From assembly GCA_965220045.1 (NCBI GenBank), contig OZ244803.1:1550001-1614000 (forward strand): DNA of 64,000 bases, read 5' to 3'. The translations under genes and the position numbers were made by a program. The DNA is from VXOZ01 sp965220045. GTDB lineage: Bacteria; Chloroflexota; UBA11872; VXOZ01. Of the stretch, positions 55,208 to 63,598 are shown in pieces; positions within the stretch are counted from its first letter, which is position 1; the number at the start of each line of letters is the position of its first letter. The notes under the pieces were generated by a model. It was not told the origin of the DNA and did no database searches. It saw nothing but the letters and a program-made list of their open reading frames with translations.

Positions 55208-58117
55208 ATGCGCGTTACCCAAGTCTCTCTCAAGAACATTAAGAGCTACCAGGAAGCCTCGATCTGCTTGCCGCAGGGCACGATTGCGATTTCCGGGCCG
55301 AATGGCGCCGGCAAGAGCACCATTCTCGAAGCCATTGGCTTTGCGCTTTTCGACTTCTTGCCGTACCGCAATCAGCGTGACTTCATGCGCCACAATGCCC
55401 TGGAGGCCGATGTGCGGGTGACGTTTCTCTCGCGCTTGGATGAGTGCCGGTATCAGGCGGTGCGTACGCTCAAGCGCGCCACCGGCAGTACGGAGACCGT
55501 AACTTCGACGTACTATGTCTATAGCCTAGACAGAAGTGAGCGTGTGGCCCAGCAGAAGCAGGCAGTGCAAGACTTCCTGCGGGCGCACATCGGCCTGGAA
55601 GATTACGACGACTTGGCGCGCGTCTTCGACAATGTTCTTGGTGTGCCGCAAGGTCGCCTGACTGCAGACTTTCAGCTTACACCGGCCCAGCGCAAGAGCA
55701 CTTTTGATCCCCTGCTGCACGTCGACACGTACCGCCACGCCTATGATCGACTGCGGGATGTCCTTGACACTCTGCAAGGAAGAGCCTCGGACCAGGAGCG
55801 GCGCGTCTCTGCGCTGGAGCCGGAGGCGGCGCGACTACCGGAAGCTGTTGCCGCGCTCGCGGGATTTGAAGAGCAGCAAGCGGTTGCCGCACTGGAAGCC
55901 CGCAAACTGGCCGCAACGCAAGCGGAATTGCAGGATGAATTGCAGCGCCTGGAAGCGCAGCGGCGCACACTTGAGCAACAACGAGACCTTGCCAAGCGCC
56001 TCACACAGCAGCAAGCCCTCTTGCAGAGTCGCCTTGAGGCCGAGCACGAGCATGTCAACAGCGCCAAGCACGCGGTGGCGCTCACGGGTTCGGCCGCCCC
56101 GGGGTACGCCTCCTTTCGCCGGGCGCAAGCAGAGCTTGCCAAACTTGAAGAGGACCGCGCGTCTGCCGAAGCGCTGAGCAAAACCGGGCACGCTGCGGAG
56201 AGAAAGCTTGTAGCCTTGCAGACCCGGCAGGAGGCACTTGAAGCGGCGGTGGAAGAGGCCAGCACAGCGGCGGCGCAAAGAGACGCGCTCATGCCGCAAG
56301 TGGCTGAACAAGAGCGTTTGGAAGCGTTGGTGCAGGATTTCAATGTCAATCTTGGCTTCGCGCGCCAGTTTGGGGAGCAGGCAACACAAGTGCTGGGGAG
56401 AGTTGCCGTAGACGACGAAATTCGACTAACCCATGCAGCGAGTGACCTGCCCGCAGAGACTGCGTCTGCCGCAACTGCGCGTGCCCAGCTTGAGAACCAG
56501 CACAAGCATCTGCAGGAAGTCGGGCTCTGGCTCGAACAACGCACGGATTTACGAAATCGCCACCAACGCTTGCAGTCCGAGCAAAAAGAGTTCAAGAAAG
56601 CGGTGGCGCACTGTGAATCGTTCATGCCGGCTGCAGCGCGCTTGGACGGGCTGGAGCAGCAATTGCAGGGGGTACGGGACCGGATTAGCGCTTACGCAGC
56701 GCAACGTCGTTTCAATCAAGAATCGCAGGCGATGGCCGCCGACGGTCTATGTCCATTCTTTAGGGACACTTGCCCGAAAGTGGATGATGGCCAAAGCCTC
56801 ATTCCAGTCATCGCCCGCCTAATACGTGACTCCGCGGGTCGGGCCGAACAGGCGCAGGCTGAAAGACAAGAGCTAGAAGTAGCTGTTGCCGAGGCCGAGG
56901 CCGCGCAGAAGCAAGTGGACCGCCTTCATGATCTCACGCCCCGCTTACGGCAGCTTGAAGGAGAACTGCACGACATTGAGGCGCAGATTCAAGACCTGTC
57001 ACACCGTATCGGCAAGCGCCTCCACGGCGCATGGTCGGCACCGGCTATTGCGGCGCTGCTCGCGCAACTGCAAGCTACGGGCGAGTCGCTCGAGCGGCAG
57101 CGTGCAGAACTGGGCAATCCTCGCCAGGCCGCGGAGCGTCTGTACGGTACCGCCAACGAGTACACACAACGCGCGGAAGCATTGACTGCGGCTAAGCGCG
57201 AACACGATGCGATCGAAGGGGAAGTCAGCTCCATTGCCGAGAGACTGGCGCCGTACGCGGACCTCGAAGAACGAGTGCGAATGCAACGCCAAACAGTTGA
57301 AGCCCACCGAGCAGACTACGAGGTCTACTTGCAGCACGAGAAAACGGCCGCCGAACTGCCACGACGCGAAGAGTCATTGGCAGCCCTCGTGGCTGATACG
57401 GAAGAGAATACGCGGGCTGTGGCGGAGTCTCAACACCTTCTTGCGGAGTGCGAGGAAGCCTGGGATCCGACCGCGCTCGCGGCAGCGCAAGCGCGCCTAA
57501 ACCAGACTCAGAGCCAATTAGGGGCAGCCAACGAACGGCGCCGCCTTCTCGGTGAGCAGATCGAGCGGGCTCAGCGGGAAGTCGCTGGGCTGGAAGAAGC
57601 GACGCGGGATTTAAGCGAGGCCAGACAAGCGCTGGAAGAGGCATGCAACGTGCTGGCGGTTGCGGGCTTCTTGCGCAACGTCATTCGCGACGCCGGCCCC
57701 CACATCACGCTGCACCTTATCCAGCAGATTTCCGCGGAGGCCAATACGCTCTTCAGTGAGGTCATGGGGGACGCTTCCGCCGAACTTTCCCTCACTGAAG
57801 ACTATGACATCATCCTGGAGCAACACGGGCACCGGCGCGCATTCGCGCAGTTGTCCGGCGGCGAGCAGATGAGCGCGGCGGTCGCCGTCCGGCTTGGCTT
57901 GTTGCGGCAATTGTCCGACATCAACATTGCCTTCTTCGACGAGCCCACCCAGAATATGGATGCCGAGCGCCGCCACAATCTGGCCGAGCAACTCGAACGC
58001 GTGACGGGGTTCAACCAACTCTTCGTCATCAGCCACGACGATACCTTCGAACCTATGGTCTCCACGGTGTTGCGAGTACGCAAGGAGAATGGCGTGAGCA
58101 CGGTGGAAGTGGAGTAG
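55208..58117 (+). CDS. Rad50/SbcC-family SMC-like ATPase
   Basis: The 969-residue protein pairs with the Mre11-like nuclease to tether and process DNA ends. It has the N-terminal Walker A GPNGAGKST (30-38), long coiled coils (about 170-500 and 540-840) and C-terminal signature QLSGGEQMSAAVAVRLGLL (near 880) with Walker B and D-loop IAFFDEPTQNMDAERR. At the hook apex C515 and C522 sit in LCPFFRDTCPKV, spaced C-x6-C rather than the usual C-x2-C of the zinc hook. The length is intermediate between archaeal Rad50 and SbcC. It is followed by nurA on the same strand. Confidence 0.93.
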   Translation: MRVTQVSLKNIKSYQEASICLPQGTIAISGPNGAGKSTILEAIGFALFDFLPYRNQRDFMRHNALEADVRVTFLSRLDECRYQAVRTLKRATGSTETVTSTYYVYSLDRSERVAQQKQAVQDFLRAHIGLEDYDDLARVFDNVLGVPQGRLTADFQLTPAQRKSTFDPLLHVDTYRHAYDRLRDVLDTLQGRASDQERRVSALEPEAARLPEAVAALAGFEEQQAVAALEARKLAATQAELQDELQRLEAQRRTLEQQRDLAKRLTQQQALLQSRLEAEHEHVNSAKHAVALTGSAAPGYASFRRAQAELAKLEEDRASAEALSKTGHAAERKLVALQTRQEALEAAVEEASTAAAQRDALMPQVAEQERLEALVQDFNVNLGFARQFGEQATQVLGRVAVDDEIRLTHAASDLPAETASAATARAQLENQHKHLQEVGLWLEQRTDLRNRHQRLQSEQKEFKKAVAHCESFMPAAARLDGLEQQLQGVRDRISAYAAQRRFNQESQAMAADGLCPFFRDTCPKVDDGQSLIPVIARLIRDSAGRAEQAQAERQELEVAVAEAEAAQKQVDRLHDLTPRLRQLEGELHDIEAQIQDLSHRIGKRLHGAWSAPAIAALLAQLQATGESLERQRAELGNPRQAAERLYGTANEYTQRAEALTAAKREHDAIEGEVSSIAERLAPYADLEERVRMQRQTVEAHRADYEVYLQHEKTAAELPRREESLAALVADTEENTRAVAESQHLLAECEEAWDPTALAAAQARLNQTQSQLGAANERRRLLGEQIERAQREVAGLEEATRDLSEARQALEEACNVLAVAGFLRNVIRDAGPHITLHLIQQISAEANTLFSEVMGDASAELSLTEDYDIILEQHGHRRAFAQLSGGEQMSAAVAVRLGLLRQLSDINIAFFDEPTQNMDAERRHNLAEQLERVTGFNQLFVISHDDTFEPMVSTVLRVRKENGVSTVEVE

Positions 58118-58244
58118 CGGTTAGTTTGGCGACTAATGGCCCCAATCATCGGTGGTCTCAATCTGCTATGGCTATGCGTGCCACTATAGTCTTGTCCGCC
58201 AAGCGTGCAATTGGCCGACCCATCAAACAAGCGCGGAGCGATTT

Positions 58245-59444
58245 GTGTTCTACAGTGACAAAGTGATCAATGCGCTCAGTCAGAAGCGCGCGGAACTGAC
58301 GCAGCTCGATGCAGAGCAACAGGCCCGTCTGCGGGAGCTGTTTGCCGCGTGTGATGGGCTCTCAGGCATGACCTCGGCGGACATTCGCGCACGCCTTGCT
58401 TCCGTGGAAGCGCCGGGTGCCTTGCCAACCGAGGAGTTCGACAGTGTGCCGGGCTTCAAAGTCCAGTTTCCGGAAGTTTGGGACAATCTCTCGGCAATGC
58501 GTCTATGGGCATCGAAAATTCTTGCGGGTGTCACCGTGTGTGCCGTAGACGGCAGTCAATTGCCCGCCAGTAAGGACTTTCCTCTGCCTGTTGCGGTTGC
58601 TCAAGTCGCCTGGTTTACCAATCCACATGCCGCAGACTCGCCGCACGAGAAAGACGCGCACGTCGAGGTGCTGACGCCGCAAGAGCTACTGAAAGAGAAT
58701 GTAGACGCGAGTCTCATGGTCGCTCTGCATCGCTACGAGCTTGAAGTAGCACGGATCAACACGTTCATGCGCGAGCAGTGTTCCCGAGACGAGCGCGCGG
58801 TTGCCCTCTTCGACGGCTCGCTAACCGTGACATTCGCCGGCTCCTATTCGGATGAAGTGCGCAAACGGTATCGCGCAGCGGCAGTAAGCATGCTGCGCAC
58901 GTCGGAAGAGTGTCGCATTCCGCTCGTGGCCTATATCGACCGCTCGCGTGCCAACGACTTCACGACGATGCTCTGCCATTTAGGCGGCATCAGTCGTGCC
59001 AATGCTTCACTGATCAGCGACGCGGCAGTCTTGGATAGGCTCATAGACAATGAAGGTTTTTGGCGGACTGCCGCATTCGTGTGCCAGCGTCCGGACGTGG
59101 CAAAGAGTGAGAACTACCAAGACAACCAATCCGGCGAGACCTATAGCGACCAGATTTGCTTTACGTACGTGAAACTCAACAGCGGGCGGCCCGTCCGGCT
59201 GGAGTTTCCCAGGTGGCTGCTCCGCGCCGGTCTGCTTGACAGCGTGATAGACTGGGTGCGAGCCGAGGCGATCGTTGGCGGCGGGTATCCGTACGCCATC
59301 CAAGCGGCCGACGCTGCCGCCGTGATTACTTTTCAGGACCGCCAGCGATTTATGCGCGCCCTGGAAGAGTTCGGCCGTCACCACAACATCGGTACCTTGC
59401 AGGCATCCGCGAAGCAGGCCAGTAAAGAGCGGCGACGGGCGTGA
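58245..59444 (+). CDS. nurA: NurA-domain 5'-3' nuclease
   Basis: The 399-residue protein is of the NurA family, the nuclease that works with the HerA translocase to resect DNA ends. VCAVDGSQLPAS (about 102-113) holds the catalytic Asp with DGS. VALFDGSLTVTFAGSY provides a second acidic motif, and YIDRSRANDF and the C-terminal YPYAIQAADAAAVIT complete the RNase H-like core. GTG 58245 has GGAG 7 bases upstream and is preferred; the frame extends to 58152 without similarity. The gene starts 127 bases after rad50. Confidence 0.87.
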   Translation: MFYSDKVINALSQKRAELTQLDAEQQARLRELFAACDGLSGMTSADIRARLASVEAPGALPTEEFDSVPGFKVQFPEVWDNLSAMRLWASKILAGVTVCAVDGSQLPASKDFPLPVAVAQVAWFTNPHAADSPHEKDAHVEVLTPQELLKENVDASLMVALHRYELEVARINTFMREQCSRDERAVALFDGSLTVTFAGSYSDEVRKRYRAAAVSMLRTSEECRIPLVAYIDRSRANDFTTMLCHLGGISRANASLISDAAVLDRLIDNEGFWRTAAFVCQRPDVAKSENYQDNQSGETYSDQICFTYVKLNSGRPVRLEFPRWLLRAGLLDSVIDWVRAEAIVGGGYPYAIQAADAAAVITFQDRQRFMRALEEFGRHHNIGTLQASAKQASKERRRA

Positions 59445-59527
59445 ATTCTCAGGAGTCGGTGTGCGGGCGTGAGTGTGCAGGCCTGGATGTACACTGTATT
59501 AGCATTGTTCGCGGAGTCACCGTTCGC

Positions 59528-59590
59528 CCCCGTATCGAGTACGGGGCAAGCTCTGAGCCTGCCTGTCCTGAGCTTGCCGAAGGGTCGCAG
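59528..59590. repeat. Interspersed palindromic repeat of CCCCGTA-TCGAG-TACGGGG type
   Basis: CCCCGTA (59528-59534) and TACGGGG (59540-59546) form a perfect 7-base hairpin. A GTCCTGAGCTTGCCGAAGGG block (59565 onward) follows, related to the repeat at 25847. The same CCCCGTA/TACGGGG arms make the insertion in the repeat at 16590-16626. It lies in the gap between nurA and the HAS-barrel gene, with a further partial unit CTTCGACAGGGCTACGG downstream. Confidence 0.65.
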
Positions 59591-59710
59591 GGCACTTGTA
59601 CATGCTTCGACAGGGCTACGGCGAAGCAGTCTCACAGTACGAATGAAAAGCATAGGCTCTGCAAACACGCACCAAATGACAATATGACCAGGCTGTAAGA
59701 GGCGGCAACC

Positions 59711-60307
59711 ATGCCAGTGATCGGGCGCATCGTCAAGTCCAATTCCCATACCGACTACGTTTGCCAAGTCTTCGCTCCACGGGAGACGGAGCACGATCCC
59801 GATCCACGCGATTACGCCTTCGGACGCTTCGTAAAGGCCCCAATTGGTCCTGCCGATGGGCGCACAGCCGTCGGTATCGTCTACGACACCATTCTCCTCA
59901 ATCCGGAATATGGCAGCCTCGGCCCCCGCTTGAATCCTCCCTCCGAGCAGGCGATGCTCGCGCCGGATTACCTTATGGAAAAGGCGACGGCAGTCGGCAT
60001 CATCGTCGTTGGACTGCAGCATGGGGATGCAATCGAGCACGGGGTCATTCGGCTCTCACTCCCCGTTGACGCGGAGGTCACCAGCCTGGATGACGCGGAA
60101 ACCCGCCGCTTCCACCTAGTAGACGGAAAGCTCACGCTTGGCTATCTTCCCAGCCTCGTCTCGCATTCAAGTCCCTTGGTCACAGAGCTGGGGCTCGGCG
60201 TCATTCGTCATCTTCTCACGCTCTTCGACGATCCGGGCGACCAGCGCCTGCTGCGCACGCTCGCCTCTCACTTCTCCTGGCAGGCGAGAGTCACGCCGCT
60301 TGGCTAG
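59711..60307 (+). CDS. Small HAS-barrel-like protein of the HerA-NurA cluster
   Basis: The 198-residue protein begins IGRIVKSNSHTDYVCQVFAP, followed by YAFGRFVKAP and RTAVGIVYDTILLNP. This pattern (G-x-I followed by F-x-V and a small-residue-rich strand) resembles the HAS barrel that opens HerA and ATP-synthase subunits. No P-loop is present. The C-terminal 80 residues are alpha/beta (LVTELGLGVIRHLLTLF). GAGG lies 9 bases before the ATG. Placement between nurA and herA suggests an accessory or regulatory subunit; that is inference, and I know no named family for it. Confidence 0.65.
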   Translation: MPVIGRIVKSNSHTDYVCQVFAPRETEHDPDPRDYAFGRFVKAPIGPADGRTAVGIVYDTILLNPEYGSLGPRLNPPSEQAMLAPDYLMEKATAVGIIVVGLQHGDAIEHGVIRLSLPVDAEVTSLDDAETRRFHLVDGKLTLGYLPSLVSHSSPLVTELGLGVIRHLLTLFDDPGDQRLLRTLASHFSWQARVTPLG

Positions 60308-60635
60308 AATTCATCGAATTCATGCTCCGCTTTGTGTAGACCCGCCCATCGCCAGGCTTCGAACCTGCCACAGCGTGACCGTACCTCGGCGCAGGCCTGC
60401 AACCGGCGCTACCGTGCCTGCAATTGGCCATGCTATGCATCTCTGCGTTTGATGTGACAGCACCGGGGCCTGGCTCCCACTTCTTGACGCGCAAAATCAA
60501 TACGATCTAGGGCATGGCGGTTAGCTGTAGAAGCAACGCATGAATGCCTGTCCCATCCGCTAGTGGTGCGGTAGCTCTGGTAAACTAAACGGGCACACGA
60601 AGACCCTCCCGCAAACAGAACGAGGCAATGAGCGT
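60308..60635. other. 328-base gap without a recognised gene
   Basis: The gap lies between the HAS-barrel-like gene and the aldolase. It has no convincing frame, hairpin or promoter pair; a GAGGCAATGAG ribosome site for the aldolase is at its end. Confidence 0.4.
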
Positions 60636-61409
60636 ATGCGCAAAAACCCTGTTAAGAACCTCCTCAAGGCGGGTAAGCCCGCTATCGGCACCTGGCTTAC
60701 TCTTGGCGATCCTCTGGCAACGGAATCTTTGGCGCACCTGGACTTCGACTGGCTCAACGTCGATATGGAGCACGGATCCATCGACGTGCGGGAAACCCGG
60801 GCACTCTTCCAGGTTATCAACACGACCGACGTCGTACCCACGGCGCGCGTGCCCTGGAACGATCACGTGTGGATCAAGCGTGTGCTCGATGCCGGCGCAT
60901 ACGGCGTGGTGGTGCCGATGGTGCGCACGCGCGAGGAAGCCGAGCGCGCCGTGGCCGCCTGCCGCTATCCGCCCGACGGCATTCGCAGCATTGGCAGCGG
61001 ACGCAATCACTATGCCTTTCGCGGCACGCAGGCCGACTATCTTGCCCGTGCTAACGATGAGCTTCTCGTCATCATCCAGATCGAGCACGCTGATGCCATC
61101 CGGCAACTCGACGACATCCTCAGCGTGCCCGGCATCGACGCGGCCTTCATCGGCCCCAATGACCTCTGCGCCTCCATGGGCATCCCGCCCAGCACCGATA
61201 GCGAGCATCCTGACTTTGAGTCTGCTGTCAGCCAGGTTGTCACCTCTAGCCGCAAACATGGCGTCGCGCCGGGCATCCACACGAGTTCGGGTGAGGCGCT
61301 GACCAGGCGGCTCGAGCAGGGCTTTCGCTACCTGGGCCTTGCCAACGATCAGCGCCTGCTCATCAAGGGCGCAACCGAAGAGTTAGCCGTCATTCGGCGT
61401 GAACCGTAA
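60636..61409 (+). CDS. HpcH/HpaI-family class II aldolase
   Basis: The 257-residue TIM-barrel protein cleaves 2-keto-4-hydroxy acids to pyruvate and an aldehyde. Landmarks are IGTWLTLGDPLATE, DWLNVDMEHGSIDV (His region), ARVPWNDHVWIKRVLDAG, GVVVPMVRTREEAERAV, IIQIEHADA (metal Glu) and AFIGPNDLCASMG (metal Asp). Substrate is not determined; 2-keto-3-deoxyrhamnonate-like sugar-acid derivatives would fit the catabolic genes elsewhere in the window. It sits inside the DNA-repair cluster, flanked by repeats, and looks like an intruder there. Confidence 0.9.
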   Translation: MRKNPVKNLLKAGKPAIGTWLTLGDPLATESLAHLDFDWLNVDMEHGSIDVRETRALFQVINTTDVVPTARVPWNDHVWIKRVLDAGAYGVVVPMVRTREEAERAVAACRYPPDGIRSIGSGRNHYAFRGTQADYLARANDELLVIIQIEHADAIRQLDDILSVPGIDAAFIGPNDLCASMGIPPSTDSEHPDFESAVSQVVTSSRKHGVAPGIHTSSGEALTRRLEQGFRYLGLANDQRLLIKGATEELAVIRREP

Positions 61410-61455
61410 ATGGTAACTTGCTTTGGAGGCCATTGCATAGCCAGGGTCGGAGGCG

Positions 61456-61554
61456 CAAAGTCCCCTTTCCATTGAGGGGACCTTTGCGTAATCCTTGCAA
61501 CAGCGTGGTAGTCCCCTCTCCCTTGACGGGAGAGGGTTAGGGTGAGGGTGAATC
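61456..61554. repeat. Palindromic repeat, uninterrupted copy of the family at 16519
   Basis: Two hairpins are present: GCAAAGTCCCCT with GGGGACCTTTGC (61455-61488, one bulge), and CCCTCTCCC with GGGAGAGGG around TTGAC. The tail GGTGAGGGTGAATCT (61541-61554) follows directly. This is the reference against which the insertion in the 16519 copy is seen. It lies between the aldolase and herA. Confidence 0.75.
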
Positions 61555-61627
61555 TTCGTCAATTTGGAATGCGGCACACACAGGCATCACCGCGTAGGCG
61601 CGCAAACGGCTTAGCTGAGGATAACGA

Positions 61628-63505
61628 TTGATGATTGTTGGCATTGCCAAAGGCCCCGGCGACACACCGAACGAATACACATTCGTCACGCCCGATACCG
61701 AGCGGCGCGTAAAGACGAGCGAATTCGTCTATTACGAAGCGGATGTCGACGGCACCCAGCGGCAGATCTTGGGCCGCGTGATTCGGCGCATCCCGTTGCG
61801 ACTCTACCCAGATTCATTTCTGGCGCACCCGGAAGTGGACCCGGCGCAGATGGCGGCAATGGTTGGCTACTACCAGAAGAGTGTACCAACCGGGGAAGCT
61901 TGGGATGACGCGAACGAGGAGTCCGCCGAGCTCTTCGAAATCCATGTCAGCATCATGGGCTATCACGATGCGCAATTGAGCGCCTTCGTCAACCCACGCA
62001 TTCCCCCGCGCATCGGTTGGAAAATCTACCTTGCTCCTGACAACGCGTTGGCGGAGGTGCTGAACCGCGTCGCCTTCGACTGGGACAATGCCGAAGCGCA
62101 ATCGGGTGGAGCATTTGTAGGCTCGCTGTTGTCACGTCCTGCCTTCAATCCGCGAGCGGACCAACCCGACGGTGTCCCTGTGGTCCTGGACGTCCGCTCT
62201 ATCACGGCAACTCACATGGCCATCATCGCCGGCACCGGCGCGGGCAAGAGTTACTTGGCCTCGGTGCTCATTGAAGAGATGATGAAACCCATCAACCGCG
62301 CCAGTATCTTGGTAATCGATCCTCACGGCGAATACGACACACTCGAAGAGATCCGCAATGCTGGTGAGTTTGCCAGCAGCGACGGCTACAAGGCAGCAGT
62401 GAAGACCGTGCCCCAGGACCAGGTGAAGATCCGCGTCTCCGATCTCACGTTTAACGACATGCGCTTCTTGCTTGGGGCACAGTTCGGCCTCTCAGGACCT
62501 ATGGAGTACGTGCTGCGAGTGGCGATGGACCGGGTAGAAGGCGAGCGCAAGGACAAGACTGCCTGGACGACGAACGATCTCTACGCGGCATTGGCCTACA
62601 TGCAGGGCGGCGAGGAAGAGCCGCAAGCGGAGGATATCCGTCATTCCCGCGCAAGCGGGAATCCATCCTCAGACGCTGCCGATCTTGGTTGGCTCGATGA
62701 TGCTGGCAAGACCGAGACGCAGACTTCGAGTGCCAAGCCTGATTTCCAAATGCGCGGCAGCGCGCGGGCATTGGACTGGCGGCTCAAGAGTCTCTTTGCC
62801 GAGTCACCGAATTTCGATAACATCGAGTCCATCAACCTCCACGATGTCTTTCGACCTGGGCTATGCTCGGTCTTACAGCTCAACGAGATCGACCGCCGCC
62901 AGCAGCAAGTGATTGTGGCGGTGCTCCTGCGCATGGTCTGGAAGGCGCGCATGAACGCCGCGAAGGGCATCGGCTCCCCACTGGACCGGCTCGACTATCC
63001 GGTATTCATCTTGCTCGAAGAGGCCCATCACTTCGCGCCGGCAAACGAAGATGTGGTCACTACCAACATTCTGAAGACAATTCTCGCTGAGGGTCGCAAG
63101 TTCGGTGTCGGTGTCGGCCTGATCAGCCAGCGTCCGGGCAAGCTCGACTCCGACGTGCTCTCCCAGTGCATGACGCAATTCCTGCTGCGCATCGTCAACG
63201 AATACGATCAAAGCAGCGTGGCTGCCTCCGTGGAGAGCGCTAGCCATGACCTGCTGGCAGAACTGCCCGCACTATCGAAGGGCCAAGCAATCGTGGCCGG
63301 AGCCGCGGTAAACACGCCGCTCTCCATTCGTGTCAGGCAGAGGATTACGCGCCACGGCGGTGTAGAGCCCGACGCTCCAAGTGAGTGGGCGCAGTACTTC
63401 TCCGCTGAGGCGCGCCGCCGCCGGGAAGTGGACAATTCAGGACTGCCCGCTGGCCCGCCTCGCGGTCGGAGCAATATTCTGCGTAAGAGCGGAAACGGTC
63501 GCTAA
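61628..63505 (+). CDS. herA: HerA-family DNA translocase
   Basis: The 625-residue hexameric motor drives end resection with NurA. It has an N-terminal HAS barrel (about 1-60), then the FtsK/VirB4-like ATPase: Walker A AGTGAGKS (201-208), Walker B ILVIDPHGEYD (227-237), the second acidic motif VFILLEEAHHFAP, then an arginine-finger region SQRPGKLDSDVLSQC and C-terminal RVRQRITRHGG. An extra segment of about 45 residues (330-378) is encoded partly by a palindromic repeat and is Asp/Ser/Gly-rich. ATG 61628 and 61631 are adjacent. It ends a cluster begun by mre11-rad50. Confidence 0.92.
   Translation: MMIVGIAKGPGDTPNEYTFVTPDTERRVKTSEFVYYEADVDGTQRQILGRVIRRIPLRLYPDSFLAHPEVDPAQMAAMVGYYQKSVPTGEAWDDANEESAELFEIHVSIMGYHDAQLSAFVNPRIPPRIGWKIYLAPDNALAEVLNRVAFDWDNAEAQSGGAFVGSLLSRPAFNPRADQPDGVPVVLDVRSITATHMAIIAGTGAGKSYLASVLIEEMMKPINRASILVIDPHGEYDTLEEIRNAGEFASSDGYKAAVKTVPQDQVKIRVSDLTFNDMRFLLGAQFGLSGPMEYVLRVAMDRVEGERKDKTAWTTNDLYAALAYMQGGEEEPQAEDIRHSRASGNPSSDAADLGWLDDAGKTETQTSSAKPDFQMRGSARALDWRLKSLFAESPNFDNIESINLHDVFRPGLCSVLQLNEIDRRQQQVIVAVLLRMVWKARMNAAKGIGSPLDRLDYPVFILLEEAHHFAPANEDVVTTNILKTILAEGRKFGVGVGLISQRPGKLDSDVLSQCMTQFLLRIVNEYDQSSVAASVESASHDLLAELPALSKGQAIVAGAAVNTPLSIRVRQRITRHGGVEPDAPSEWAQYFSAEARRRREVDNSGLPAGPPRGRSNILRKSGNGR
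62643..62662. repeat. Palindromic repeat inside the herA coding sequence
   Basis: ATTCCCGC (62643-62650) and GCGGGAAT (62655-62662) form a perfect 8-base hairpin with a GCAA loop. In frame it encodes RHSRASGNPSS (residues 338-348 of HerA). From my own knowledge this TTCCCGC/GCGGGAA unit is a common interspersed repeat of intergenic DNA in many bacteria. Confidence 0.75.
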
Positions 63506-63598
63506 GCACGAGCCGCTGAGCCGTACCATACACTTCTGAAGCGTTTGCCGCCAAGATCACGCGCCATACCACATGGCTGCAGAACAGGATTCACTCCC

